In this document: piece by piece, positions 13,501 to 25,621 of the stretch | Position numbering within the stretch: the first letter of the stretch is position 1 | Layout: each line of letters starts with the position of its first letter | Assembly: GCA_009192285.1 (NCBI GenBank) | Contig: WBVU01000009.1 | Span: 62,001 to 126,000 of the forward strand | Source of the DNA: Morchella semilibera | Lineage: Eukaryota > Ascomycota > Pezizomycetes > Pezizales > Morchellaceae | DNA: 64,000 bases | Reading direction: 5' to 3' | Program-made: the position numbers and the translations under genes | The notes under the pieces: generated by a model | What the model was told of the DNA's origin: nothing | Databases searched by the model: none | The model's input: only the letters and a program-made list of their open reading frames with translations

Positions 13501-13997
13501 AAGAAGCGCATTGTTATAGCATGGGTCAGAAACCTGGGTACGGAGGTATGGGACAAGTTGGATTGCGTTTGATTCATCCCCGGGACTACATATATAATCT
13601 CGTGTGGGACTGAGATTGAGCAATACCCTCAGTGTATGTATGAAGTATAAATAAATTAATACCCTCAGTGTACTACAACTTGGGTACATGGACGGTTGCC
13701 TGTGAAAGGTGGAGATACCATTTTTTCCTCGTTTCGTTCCGAACCAGATATTGAGAGGGTCTTGAATCTTGCTATTTGTCCGACTATTCTGTTATCCTAC
13801 TTCTCAGTTATGTATCAGGATATAAGGGCTAGGAGGATTATTAATATCACAGGATTGGGTTGCCCGCTAGTCGTGTAGTTTTACTAATAGAAATATACGT
13901 ATTATCACAATAGGTGGTTCGATACAAGATGAAAGTGAGATTCCCCGCGGCCAAAGGAGCGACTGAAATGGTTAAATATATATTATAATATATATAT
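10513..13997. other. Gene-poor region with possible relics
   Basis: Apart from the low-confidence coding relic listed separately, I see no gene. Present are a polypyrimidine leader for the upstream minus-strand gene (10513-10570), a G run near 10646-10661, a purine-rich (GA)n block near 10980-11030, one TACATGTA at about 11964, a short inverted repeat near 12961-12982, and AT-rich sequence with frequent stops from 12400 to 13990. Confidence 0.5.
11764..12390 (+). pseudogene. Possible hypothetical gene or gene relic
   Basis: Protein-like but unresolved. One frame is open across 11764-11964. A second frame at about 11905-11960 can be spliced over GTACATGT...TCATCAG to a segment containing DGGDHLDYLLLHEIS. 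A third segment, 12217-12390 from an ATG, contains GFFLDDELEHSDYEM and ends WWILDSF. No single splicing pattern links them without a stop codon, so this may be a gene with sequence errors, a decayed gene or chance. I recognise no family. Confidence 0.25.
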
Positions 13998-14464
13998 CTA
14001 TTCTCCCACACCCCATTGATATCTCAACATATTGATCTCCTCAAACGCACCATTAATCACTTTATATAGATCCTTTATTTCCTCTATCCACTCATCGATA
14101 TAACCCACTCCCCCGCGCCGTCAGGATTGCCGCACCGCAGTTTCCTAATTAGTTTTTCCCTCAACCGATCGACGCCTATGGCTGCAATTTTCAGATCTCG
14201 ACGGATGGCTCCTAGACGTTCTCCGAGTGATAGAAGGATAGCATAGATATAGGTGAATGCTATACGAGAACTTTCGGTATTTTTCTTTTCCATCTCTGAT
14301 GGGGAGGTTTCTGGTGACCCTGATACTGAAGGAGTTGGCGAGGTTGTGGGAGTGTGGGTTTGTTTGAAGTCCGAAAGGGCCCTCAAGTTCTTTTTGAAGC
14401 CTTTAAGAGACCTTTCAAGCTTGCTTAGTTTGAGATGAAGAGCCAAAACTTTTGGAGATGGCAT
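13998..14464 (-). pseudogene. Small coiled-coil hypothetical protein, apparently frameshifted
   Basis: The ATG at 14464 opens a frame of 126 residues that is Lys/Leu-rich and helical, with a Thr/Ser/Pro linker near residues 40-55 and a second helical block (YIYAILLSLGERLGAIRRDL). The frame stops at 14084. A neighbouring frame starting within the GGG run at 14104-14106 continues as plausible protein (GYIDEWIEEIKDLYK) to a stop at 13998-14000. One missing G in that run would give one protein of about 155 residues. I do not recognise the family. The lesion matches the homopolymer indels seen elsewhere in the window. Confidence 0.45.
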
Positions 14465-14638
14465 TGGGGGGGTTTTTTGGTTGCAGACCGGCGGGTATCT
14501 AGTTTTTTGTAAGGATTTTTCTAGCGACTTAGAGTATCCGCAGTACTCTGTTTGTAATATCGGGGGAGATTATTACCTCAATCCCGCTGGTTGTCAACAT
14601 AGTGTAAAATGAGGTTCGGTTGGTTGTTAGAGGCAATA

Positions 14639-14884
14639 GTGGAGGACTTCCCGTAAGCTATAGAAGCTGTTCTCTCTGTTCTATTCGATTACTAGTCCAG
14701 TAGTGGAAGGTGCAGGGATTGTACCCATTGCAACAAGCAATAGAAATCATATAGAAGGAGCAGAACAGATAGGACCCACCCTTTGAGGGGGTCCTAACGA
14801 TAGAAAAATTTCTATCCGTTGCAACCTCGAATAGAACCTAAATAGCGATAGAACAGTTTCTATCGCCTACGGGAAGTCCTCCAG
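14639..14884. mobile_element. MITE with ~33-bp terminal inverted repeats
   Basis: The ends are inverted copies of each other. The left end begins TGGAGGACTTCCCGTA and the right end ends TACGGGAAGTCCTCCA. The match extends about 33 bp with roughly four differences. TA dinucleotides flank both ends (14637-14638 and 14885-14886), fitting a TA target duplication. The 246-bp element has no coding capacity. Its interior carries several CGATAGAA/TTCTATCG half-sites. It is probably a non-autonomous DNA transposon. Confidence 0.8.
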
Positions 14885-15002
14885 TAATTTGGTGTATATG
14901 TGGTTGCGGGTGTGTAGTAGATTACAGCACAACCACCAAAAATGAATTTGAGCCTGGAAATACTTGCGTATTATACATGTATTTAACAAAGATACCTTTC
15001 AG

Positions 15003-15127
15003 ACAAATGGTTTTTAACAAAGGATGCCACAGGACAACAACTTAAAGACATCCTAACGGCGTTTGCGCACATGCAGGGGCGCCAGCGTCAAGTCGGTTTG
15101 CAAATTGAGGTGGACCAGGGGGGACGT
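15003..15127 (+). pseudogene. Left part of a reading frame split by the LTR retrotransposon
   Basis: After a possible acceptor (ccttTCAG, 14995-15002) a frame runs open to the retrotransposon edge. It contains TKDATGQQLKDILTAF and ends QIEVDQGGR. Skipping the element and one copy of its ACGT duplication, the frame continues at 27693 and stops at 27726-27728. The combined segment is about 54 codons, so the element appears to lie in the last exon of a gene. Upstream exons were not found; the 14639 MITE lies close by. I do not recognise the protein. Confidence 0.45.
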
Positions 15128-15432
15128 TGTGGCTGCGGACACGAGAATAGAGGTTTTGGAGGAGGAGGTTTTTTAGTTTAGATAGATTAGAGACGTTTAG
15201 GTTGATTCACTATTCACGCAGCTCATATGCTCGAATCTATGATCGAACCGATGAAAACGTGAAACTGATGATATTGTTGATGATGATAGGTGGAGATGAA
15301 CGAAAGGAAACAAAGCAGAGAACTATCAAACGCGCCACGTGACAAAACATCGCCAAGGCGCCAAGGCGCGCTAATCTCTAGCCGCGCTCCCAACCCTCGC
15401 TTACACGCTGGTTGCCTAATCTTCGCCCCACA
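15128..15432 (-). repeat. 3' LTR
   Basis: 305 bp, starting TGTGG and ending CCACA on the plus strand, so the termini form the usual short inverted repeat. It reads as identical to the copy at 27384-27688. It is preceded by ACGT, the putative 4-bp target duplication. Confidence 0.95.
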
Positions 15433-15436
15433 ACAA

Positions 15437-15454
15437 CCCCCTCTCTCTTTTCTT
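15437..15454 (-). other. Polypurine tract
   Basis: On the minus strand this reads AAGAAAAGAGAGAGGGG, lying 4 nt from the 3' LTR. It fits the plus-strand priming site of an LTR element transcribed on the minus strand. Confidence 0.65.
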
Positions 15455-15914
15455 GTTCCACGCTATACTAGCTCCCAAATCCACCACTTTTCTAGCTAAT
15501 ATCCCCCATGCTTATAAGCATACGTCATCGCCGCCTTTTGCACTTGCCGCCTTCTCGATCTCCGCCTTATCTTATCATCACCGCATCTCCGCATCCTTAA
15601 CGTCATCACCGCAGACCGCCTTCTGCTATCTAAGAGATAGGAAATAAGGAATGCCGCCATCAAACACACGAAATCTTCCCCGTACACCGCCGATCCACTA
15701 GCTAAGATATAAGAAACCATCACCGCTTCACCGCTTGCTAACTACTACGTAGGAAAATCATCGCCGCTTCATACCGCTTTGCTAGCTAATACGTAGGAAA
15801 ATCATCGCTGCTCCCTACCGCTTGCTCTGTGCCGTTAACTAATAAACGTAGGAAATAAAAAAATAAGGTCTCCCATCGATTGATGGTCTTCTTCACCGCC
15901 AATTTCACCGCCGA

Positions 15915-18138
15915 CTAAATGAAAATCACGCCGTCTTCACCGATCACGCCGCTTTCTTCCACCACTTCGTCTAGTCTCTCACAGACGCAGACGAATCTTA
16001 CTTCTTTCATCCCCTGACCACCTCTTATATCACCGTCATGCCCTAACCATCTCTCTTCTCGGGGTACGTAAACTTTGAGATCGTCTAGGTGTACCCTTTC
16101 GTGAAGACCCGACTTTCTCACGCGTGCTTCGGCTCCCGTCTTCAGATCGAATACTCTCCCGGTTTTGCCATGCACGATACTTTGTCTAGACGGTATGGTC
16201 CTTCCCATTTCGCCTCAAACTTGCGTCCATGCTGACGATCCACCTCGAATCGACGCAGCATCACTAGATCGCCTTCTTTAGGAGACTCCCATAACCTCTT
16301 CTTCTTATCTGGAGATCTTCGGACTAGTTTTTCACGCACGGTGTCCCTGAGCTCTTCCAGTTTTGATGCTCGGAGGTTGAAGATCCACGCTTCCAGGTCT
16401 CCTGGTGTTGAGGACTTCAGCGTGTCTGCGAGAACTGCCGACACTATTTGATCGCGGGGAGTGGCATCAAATCGAGTCTTGCGTACATTGTACCCGAAAA
16501 GGAGCTGGCTAGGCGTATACCCGTGCGTCCTAATGATTCTAGTATTGATCGCGTGGACTACCTGTGGAAGCACCTGATCCCATACTAATCGTGTTTCTTC
16601 AGAGGTCGACATCAAGGTTCGCAGACCCACGACGATTAACTGGACGTACCGTTCCGCGAGTCCAACTGACTGGGGGTGAGATTTAGGCGCTGGATACTGC
16701 TTCACGCCGAATGATGCTAGAAGCTGCTGCACTTCCTGACTCACGAAGTGTGATCCATTATCGTGATATATTGCTCTCGGCCATCCTACGAATCGACTTA
16801 GCTCGATCAACGATTTCACTACTTCGGCGCTGTCGGCTTTCGGCACGGGTTTCGCAAACAGATACCGGGTGAAGTAGTCCACGACTATTAGCACATACCG
16901 ATTTCCTTTCACAGACACGGGTGCGATCGGCCCAAGGAAGTCCATGCCCCACATATCCATAGGTTGAAGCTGGAAGATCGGTAGTAAGTCTTGAGAAGGC
17001 TTTAGAGGACCAACTCGCTGACATGAGTCACACGATCGACAGTAATACGAAGCATCTCGGTGTCTAGTCGGCCAATAATATCTTCCGATTAGCTTCTTCA
17101 GGGTGATAGACTCGGCGAAGTGTCCGTGAATATCGTGGGCCCAGCGAAGAGTAGGTTTAACCTCATCTTTCCGCACGCATATAGCTGTCTCTGCGCTTTT
17201 TTCGATGTACAGAAGGGAGCAGCAGCGATTCTTAGTGACTGTGCTTGTTTGGCTTTCGTCCACTAGTATGAATCGGGCTGATTGATGCTTTAGTCTGCGC
17301 CTCCACTTTGCTAATTCGGGCTCAGACGCAGGTGCTATCTTATTCATCCTCTTGAGGATCGTCAGGACGGGAAGCTCCCCGGTAAGCTTATACTCCACTA
17401 TAAGACCGTACCACTCATCACTTATCCACTCGCCCCATCTCTCTAATCTCTCTCTCAGACCCCTAGCCTGCTCCTCGCCTTCTTCTCTCCAAACTTCACC
17501 GACCGCAGCGGATTCGCAGTATGATTCGCTATTCCGCCGCGTCCTCAATCTCGACATGCCATCTGCGAGCACGTTCTGTGTACCCGGAACGTGGTGGAAT
17601 TCTAAATCGAACTCGGAGATTTGTACTTGCCATCTCACTAGCCTTCCTTTTGCCTCATCACCCCTAAGCACGGAGAGAAGAGCTTGATGATCCGTATATA
17701 TCTTGATCGGATATGGAGATCCTAGGACTAGCCATCTAATTTCGGCAAGTGCTCTCACCACTGCTAGCGCCTCGCGCTCAGTAGCATGATATCGGGTTTC
17801 CGCCGGAGCAAACGGCTTCGAGATAAACATTATAACACGTTCGGCATCCCGAAGTTTTGAGGTGGCTAACGTGCCTGCCGGTGCCCGATAAGCTGGAACA
17901 ACACCGCGCCGATAGCGTGATTGGATGCATCGGTCGACAGATGATACTGTAGTGAAGGATCGCCTCCCCATACTACGTTCTCGGCGATGCTTGATTTTAT
18001 GTGCTCAAACGATCGTTGGTGGGCTTCTTTCCATACCAGCTCTAGCTCTTGCCTTCGGCCTAGGCTATCCACTCGGCATACGATAGACGACTTCAGAATG
18101 CGTGAATGTTCTGATCGGCCCGGTATCCATTGCTTCAA
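15915..18138 (-). pseudogene. Retrotransposon pol: RNase H, integrase and GPY/F module
   Basis: Three overlapping frames carry one protein. Frame 17866-18138 has the RNase H start (HLSTDASNHAIGAVLFQ). Frame 16142-17971 continues with YHATEREALAVVRAL, IYTDHQALLSVL and NVLADGMSRL. It then has the integrase zinc module (HDIHGH ... CRSCDSCQRVG) and the catalytic core with D, D and E in WGMDFLGP, YHDNGSHF and GLAERYV. A GPY/F motif (KWEGPYRL) follows. Frame 15915-16208 supplies the end, containing VHLDDLKVYVPREERW. Shifts between frames lie near 17900 and 16150. No chromodomain is evident. Enzymatically complete in content but not as a single frame. Confidence 0.88.
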
Positions 18139-18200
18139 GTACGTGCTAATGTGAAGGAATCGCTCTACTTCGGCGACGGAGGTGGGGGTAGGGTAATCGA

Positions 18201-19384
18201 CTATTGCCCGATCTTATCTATCGACGGGCGTAGTCCTTCTTCTCCACTACCTGCAAAACCCAGCAACTTCAACGACTTCATCCAGAAACTGCTCTTCTTG
18301 GGATTGAGCTTCAACCCTGACCATGCTATTCTCGGGAAGTATCTATCGTGGAGGAAGTCATGCAGAGTCTGGAAGGTGGTATGGGCTCCGTAATCATCGT
18401 CCATGAAGAATTCGAACGCTGACTGATCATTTTGTACAGCGATCCCGGGCTCTGCGTTGGGTGCGGGGATGGGTCCGGCAAGGATGTCTTTCATACGCGC
18501 GTAGGTGTGCGCCGCGCCGGCTAATCCCATACCCATCCGGAGGTAGCAAAACTGACCAAACGGGGTGTTGAAAGCGGTTTTGTACGCATGCTCCTTAGCT
18601 AGCGGCACGCCCCAATACCCTACTGAAGCATCAGCCTGCCAGTACCACCGGTATTTCTCTTGCATGAGCTTATGCAAGATAGGCTCTATTCTCTTCATGG
18701 GCGTGTTGAATTTGATAGTCGCCTGATTGAGCTTGCAGAATACATGCACCATTCTGAGGGAGTTGTCCTTACGGCGGACAAATTTAGGTTTACTGTTCCA
18801 CTGCGAATTGGAGTGTGTAATGATACCCGAATCGCACATCTTGGGTAGGTTCACCTTCATCCACTCCACTTCCTCAGCAGTGTACAAGGGGTTGGTAGCG
18901 CGATGCGGTATTGACCCTGGATACGTAGGGATATAGTGTTTTGCTAGTCTACATTCGGGGAGATCGCCGAGATTGTCCCCAAATAGGTCTTTCCAGGTGT
19001 ATAGTAACCGTTTCGCAGCGCGGCGATCGCCCGAAGAGTCACCGCTTTCCCAATAGTGATGTTACAGGCACTGAACCATTTCTCGATTACCTCCGATTCA
19101 GTAGATTCGTCTACGCAGCGATGAAACTCAGCGGGGCGCCTCTCCGTAGGATATCCTGTCGTGTTGATCCCATAAACGCGATCATCTTTACTGATTAGAG
19201 GGAAATAGGCGCCATGGACGTTGCGAAAGTACCCCTCGCTGTCGTCTTCAACCCCGATTTGTGAGGCTTGGCGGTCGATTGTCTCTGGAGGTTCGATTTC
19301 GGAAGGTCCAGCGTTCATTTGGCATCTGGAGAGTGATACCACGCTTTGGGGGAACCGGCCCCAGGTTGCTGCTCTTTCCAGCAC
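18201..19384 (-). pseudogene. Retrotransposon pol: reverse transcriptase and linker
   Basis: The frame 18201-18887 holds the reverse transcriptase: SQWNSKPKFVRRKDNSLRMV, YWQADASVGYWGVPL, KTAFNTPFGQFCYLRMGMGL and the catalytic FMDDDYGA. The active-site motif is F-M-D-D with an extra Asp, within the YxDD/FxDD range of LTR elements. The frame breaks at 18201, where a neighbouring frame continues (DYPTPTSVAEVERFLH) into RNase H. The upstream frame 18944-19384 is the linker between protease and reverse transcriptase and lies partly in duplicate segment A. Confidence 0.85.
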
Positions 19385-22300
19385 TTTGGGTGTCGGAGAG
19401 AGAGTCGGGCTTTGTAGCCCCGATCCGGAGGGTGAGTCGGGCCGGAGGGTGAATCAGGCCTTTGCAGCCCTGATTCCTTTTTACTGCCATCCTCCTTCGG
19501 AGGTGCAGGATAGCGGGTCCCATACTTCTCCAGCTCCTCGATCCCCGCTGCGGCTATATCTGCAGCCGCGGGACTGGGGATTGATGTTCCGGTGCTGGGG
19601 CTGGAGTTGGCGTTAAAAACGGCAGGGACCGGTCCAGTCATGCTGCTCTTCCCAAGGATCAGGGAGGGAGAGTCTTTCACTTCCTCTATGATTCCACCCC
19701 TTCCCGCGCTTGTTTCTTCCATTTCTTTCCCTTCGTCTCCTCCGTTGAGGTCCCTCAACTCTCCCGGCTCGGTCCCTACTATTCTAGCTCGGGATATCTG
19801 ACCGGGAGGGGGACCTCCGACAAACAACGAACAACAGCACAACTCTTCACACCCTTCACCCAACCGCCGGCGGCACATCTGCTTCCTTCTCTTTCTGAAC
19901 TTTTCTTCTTCTTCTTCTTTTTGTTTATTTCAACGAACCCACCAGGTTCGTCGAAGATGGGGCTTTCTCCACCCCATCTTTTTCCTCCCCTCGTCCGCGT
20001 TTCTACCACGCGGGGGGGGTCCTTTTTCCTGTACCTACCGGGGGAGTACTCTACCCCGTTACCAGACCCCCGGCGGCCTAGTAACGGCAGGCTTTTAAAT
20101 CCTGTTCTCCAGGAGCGCCATCGGAGATTGACGCTATAGATGGCCGTCGGGGGTGATTGGAGGATTAGGCCTCCGGCGGCAGCGACGGCAGGGTGTGAGG
20201 GGAGGAGGGGAGGATCAGGATCGGACGGGTAGAATAGGAGGTGAAGGTCCGTCACATTGGACCCTGGGGAGGACGGGTGGAAAAGGGGGCGGGAGTCCTG
20301 TAACATCAGACTCGGAGGGGCGATAAAAGGATCGGGAGTCCGTAACATCGGACTCGGGAACGGAGGTGGAAACAGAGAACGTTTCGAGAGTGTCCAGAGC
20401 ATCTTGCTCCTTCGTCTCTCTGATTATCTGGGCGATAATCTGAGCCATAAGTTTGCTCGCCGCCTTCAAGGTCTTCAAGCGTCTCCTCGTCTAAAGTCGA
20501 CGATTGCTGACTGGCCGGGATTCGGAGCGATACCCGCGGAGGCTTGGTCTTCATTCCCTCCATCGCGGGAACAAGATATTCATTACCGGCTTGGTCCTTA
20601 ATAACGTAGGTGCTGGTCCTTAATCGCCTTTTGCATGGCACTGCCTAAGCCATCGACGACTCAGGAGGATAGCGTACGCAGGTTTACCCGGACCAGGCAT
20701 AGGTAGCAATTGATAGTAGCGGAGACGTTTGCTACTCGAGATCACGGTAACCATCGATCAATCACCGCGATGCTTCCATCTGCCGTCTTCACATTAAACT
20801 GAGGCTGATTTGCTTACTTAAGCCCATCTCCTCGGCGACTGCTTCGGGCATAAGGTTGATGACTGAACCGCATCAACGAGGATCCTGCTGATACTGTAGT
20901 ATCCCTTACCCGGCACACGAATCCTACCGTAGGTGTAGAAGTTGATCACTGGTCCGTCATCAGGACCTGCACGATTCTGGCCGGCAGTATCAACGGCGAG
21001 GACGTCTTCCATTTCGGCTTCTGGAGTGGAGGCAGGAGGTTCTTTAAACTTGACGGACTTCTTGGGGGTGCTCGGAGTCCTCTCTTGAACTAGACTCTTC
21101 GCAACCTCCCTTCTGACGGCGGGGGCTATGTTGAGAAGCTTACCCCAGGTGAGCCCGTTGATAGGGAGTGTCTCTGAGCCTGGCTACGACGTCTTCACCA
21201 GCTTGATTCCCGCATCATTCTTATGTCCTTGGGGGCACACTGTGGAGGCCTGAATCTTCTTCTTCGCTCCAGGAGGTGTGTATTCTCTTTCGTTTGCTCC
21301 CGCGGAGGCAGGGGTCTCGGACGTCTTGGCTCTGCTGCGTGAAACGCTACCCCTCTCGTTATCATCAGACTCGCTTTCTACGGTCGTGCTGAGTCTTCTT
21401 CTGTTTGCAGGCGCCACGGAAGGAAGTAGCACTATTCCAGCGGCTCCCAAAAGCCACCTCGCCTTCTCTTTTGTCCGCTGCGTTCGAGTCGTACCATTCC
21501 ACGAGCGATGATTCAGGCGCCTGCATATCTTCTGGGACTCCCCTCCCAGAAGTCGACTGAATTGGCGTTCTGCTGTGGGGGCGGTGGAGGATTCATGCGA
21601 GCATCATTCGACTGTCCGTTTGTCCCCAGTCTATTTTCGGGTGCTCTGAACGTTCTCGGGCTGATATTTTTGCCAGGATCCTCTGAGCCATCTCTTCTTC
21701 ATTCTTCTGTCGAATTCTATACTGGTCTTCGCGGGATAGAGGAGGATTGATACAATCGTTGCTGTAGTGACCATATTGGCCGCACCTGTAACAAACGCCG
21801 GGAGGACGTCTTTCACCACTACCGAATTCTCGCCGTTCAAACGGGCGTTGAGGATATCCGTAGGAATTTTGAGACTGATTTCCATACAGGTTACCCTGAT
21901 ACCCGGTATGCCCCCGAACTGATTTCCGTGCTCCACCGACGGAGGTTGATTGCCGTACTGATTTGCGTTTACCCAGAATTATCCGTTACCCGAACACCGC
22001 GATTGCCGTACTGATTCCCTATGACTGATTCGGAAACGGCGGAGCTTGATTCCCGGGCCGATACCCTGCGTTGTAGGCGCCTTGGGGACCAGGCCTTCGC
22101 TGCACAGCGTAAGTTTCCGTTTCTGGTGCTCGAGCTTGATCATTCCCCTGCACGCCGTAGACTTCGGTTTCCGGGGCCAGGTTGATGACTCTTTCGGCAG
22201 GCTTTTCTTGGGTCTTCACCTTGAGATCCGCTAGGAGCTTCAGCAAGTCCTCGCGATCAATGACGACCTTACCCCTCTTGGTGCTCTTCTTCTTCTTTTT

Positions 22301-23307
22301 GCGCCGCATCTCTTCTTCACTGCTGCTCTCTCCATCGTCCCCACTGCTACTCTCATCATCTGACTCAGCGCTAGAGCCATCTTCTTCGGAATCCTCCTCT
22401 TCCTCGTCGTCATGCCTCCTCCTCTTACTTGATTTAGATGATGTTCTCAACATCATCTTAACTGCATTGATTGCTTGAGCAAAGGTATACGTGTCCCCAA
22501 GCTGCCCCATTGCAATGACCAAGCAGCGTGTGTTCTCCTTCTTGATGCCCAAGATGAACCGTTTTGCAGCAGTATCATCCCACTGTGAGGATAGGTTCTC
22601 ATTGATCCTAATAGCTTTCTTTAGGTATCTCTTCAGCGAATCTTTACCCTGCTTCAACTTGAGGAGCTTGTTCTCTGAATCACGCCTCCTTTCTTCGTTC
22701 ATTCCGGCGTTATCATACTTGCTTTTGAGGGCTTGAACGATATCTGGCCACGATGAGGTGATGCTCCTGGGTTGATTCGCGATCCATCTAGCAGCCTTGC
22801 TCCTAAGCTTACTCTTGAGAATAGATAGCTTTGCGGCGTTCTGATCATCCGCCGTGGTATAGAAAGAGGACTGGGGGATAAAGTTAACCTCGATCGATCT
22901 AATGAAGGAATCCACATCTTCATTCGCTCTGCCGTAGAATTTAGTTGCAGGGATAGACATGATTGGTGCGTGAATTGTTTCCGTGAGAGATGTTTCGACT
23001 GGTGGTGAGCTGACGTCAGGGGGTGATGACGATGGTCCAATTATCGTGAGGGGAGGTGAAGATGGATCTGGAGGTGAGGATGAGTCTGGAGGTGATGCTA
23101 ACGGTGCCTTTGGTTCTGAGGTGTGAGCCTTTTTTCTCGGGCTCATCCTCTTCAGGTCCTTGATGACTCGAACGGCACCTGAGGACGGCAGATTTTGATG
23201 AAACGACGATGAAATGGAGAGACGAAACAATTGGACTCTGTCCCCGTGAGAAAGAATCACGTCGGGGTCACCAGTTGTGGCTGCGGACACGAGAATAGAG
23301 GTTTTGG
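19225..23307 (-). repeat. Duplicate segment A of the retrotransposon interior
   Basis: This 4,083-bp block matches 23309-27415 (4,107 bp) nearly base for base. Differences are mostly single-base indels in homopolymers, plus loss of one short repeat unit near 19430-19450. Its right end runs through the PBS and the first 30 bp or so of an LTR (from about 23278) and stops at the N. Its gag frame is open where copy B is shifted, and its zinc-knuckle and protease regions are broken where copy B is readable. That pattern suggests two error-bearing consensus versions of one locus. Confidence 0.9.
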
Positions 23308-23308
23308 N
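23308..23308. other. Ambiguous base at a misjoin
   Basis: The only N in the window. To its left the sequence has just entered a 5' LTR; to its right it restarts inside the element at the position matching 19225. No natural transposition product has this structure, so it most likely marks a contig join. Confidence 0.9.
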
Positions 23309-24266
23309 GAAAGTACCCCTCGCTGTCGTCTTCAACCCCGATTTGTGAGGCTTGGCGGTCGATTGTCTCTGGAGGTTCGATTTCGGAAGGTCCAGCGTTC
23401 ATTTGGCATCTGGAGAGTGATACCGACGCTTTGGGGGAACCGGCACCCAGGTTGCTGCTCTTTCCAGCACTTTGGGTGTCGGAGAGAGAGTCGGGCTTTT
23501 GTAGCCCCGATCCGGAGGGTGAGTCGGGCCTTTGTAGCCCCGATCCGGAGGGTGAATCAGGCCTTTGCAGCCCTGATTCCTTTTTACTGCCATCCTCCTT
23601 CGGAGGTGCAGGATAGCGGGTCCCATACTTCTCCAGCTCCTCGATCCCCGCTGCGGCTATATCTGCAGCCGCGGGACTGGGGATTGATGTTCCGGTGCTG
23701 GGGCTGGAGTTGGCGTTAAAAACGGCAGGGACCGGTCCAGTCATGCTGCTCTTCCCAAGGATCAGGGAGGGAGAGTCTTCCACTTCCTCTATGATTCCAC
23801 CCCTTCCCGCGCTTGTTTCTTCCATTTCTTTCCCTTCGTCTCCTCCGTTGAGGTCCCTCAACTCTCCCGGCTCGGTCCCTACTATTCTAGCTCGGGATAT
23901 CTGACCGGGAGGGGGACCTCCGACAAACAACGAACAACAGCACAACTCTTCACACCCTTCACCGCAACCGCCGGCGGCACATCTGCTTCCTTCTCTTTCT
24001 GAACTTTTCTTCTTCTTCTTCTTTTTGTTTATTTCAACGAACCCACCAGGTTCGTCGAAGATGGGGCTTTCTCCACCCCATCTTTTTCCTCCCCTCGTCC
24101 GCGTTTCTACCACGCGGGGGGGGTCCTTTTTCCTGTACCTACCGGGGAGTACTCTACCCCGTTACCAGACCCCCGGCGGCCTAGTAACGGCAGGCTTTTA
24201 AATCCTGTTCTCCAGGAGCGCCATCGAGATTGACGCTATAGATGGCCGTCGGGGGTGATTGGAGGA

Positions 24267-25031
24267 TTAGGCCTCCGGCGGCAGCGACGGCAGGGTGTGA
24301 GGGGAGGAGGGGAGGATCAGGATCGGACGGGTTAGAATAGGAGGTGAAGGTCCGTCACATTGGACCCTGGGGAGGACGGGTGGAAAAAGGGGGCGGGAGT
24401 CTGTAACATCAGACTCGGAGGGGCGATAAAAGGATCGGGAGTCCGTAACATCGGACTCGGGAACGGAGGTGGAAACAGAGAACGTTTCGAGAGTGTCCAG
24501 AGCATCTTGCTCCTTCGTCTCTCTGATTATCTGGGCGATAATCTGAGCCATAAGTTGCTCGCCGCCTTCAAGGTCTTCAAGCGTCTCCTCGTCCAAGTCG
24601 ACGATTGCTGACTGGCTTTGCGGGATTCGGAGCGATACCCGCGGAGGCTTGGTCTTCATTCCCTCCATCGCGGGAACAAGATATTCATTACCGGCTTGGT
24701 CCTTAATAACGTAGGTGCTGGTCCTGTAATCGCCTTTTGCATGGCACTGCCTAAGCCATCGACGACTCAGGAGGATAGCGTACGCAGGTTTACCCGGACC
24801 AGGCATCAGGTAGCAATTGATAGTAGCGGAGACGTTTGCTACTTCGAGATCGACGGTAACCATTCGATCAATCACCGCGATGCTTCCATCTGCCGTCTTC
24901 ACATTAAACTGAGGGCTGATTTGCTTACTTAAGCCCATCTCCTCGGCGACTGCTTCGGGCATAAGGTTGATGGACTGAACCAGCATCAACGAGGATCCTG
25001 CTGATACTGTAGTATCCCTTACCCGGCACAC
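24267..25031 (-). pseudogene. Retrotransposon aspartic protease region
   Basis: The active-site segment reads ILVDAGS, with D-A-G-S in place of the usual D-S/T-G; it straddles two frames (24925-25881 and 24267-25031). The flap region follows, then ILLSRRWLRQCHAKGDY, which corresponds to the second conserved ILG-type motif (IILGRxWLxxxxA) of gypsy proteases. The rest of the frame is a Ser/Pro/Asp-rich linker. The frame change at the active site is probably another indel. Confidence 0.75.
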
Positions 25032-25621
25032 GAATCCTACCGTAGGTATAGAAGTTGATCACTGGTCCGTCATCAGGACCTGCACGATTCTGGCCGGCAG
25101 TATCAACGGCGAGGACGTCTTCCATTTCGGCTTCTGGAGTGGAGGCAGGAGGTTCTTTAAACTTGACGGACTTCTTGGGGGTGCTCGGAGTCCTCTCTTG
25201 AACTAGACTCTTCGCAACCTCCCTTCTGACGGCGGGGGCTATGTTGAGAAGCTTACCCCAGGTGAGCCCGTTGATAGGAGTGTCTCTGAGCCTGGCTACG
25301 ACGTCTTCACCAGCTTGATCCCGCATCATTCTTATGTCCTTGGGGCACACTGTGGAGGCCTGAATCTTCTTCTTCGCTCCAGGAGGTGTGTATTCTCTTT
25401 CGTTTGCTCCCGCGGAGGCAGGGGTCTCGGACGTCTTGGCTCTGCTGCGTGAAACGCTACCCCTCTCGTTATCATCAGACTCGCTTTCTACGGTCGTGCT
25501 GAGTCTTCTTCTGTTTGCAGGCGGCACGGAAGGAGTAGCACTATTCCAGCGGCTCCCAAAAGCCACCTCGCCTTCTCTTTTGTCCGCTGCGTTCGAGTCG
25601 TACCATTCCACGAGCGATGAT

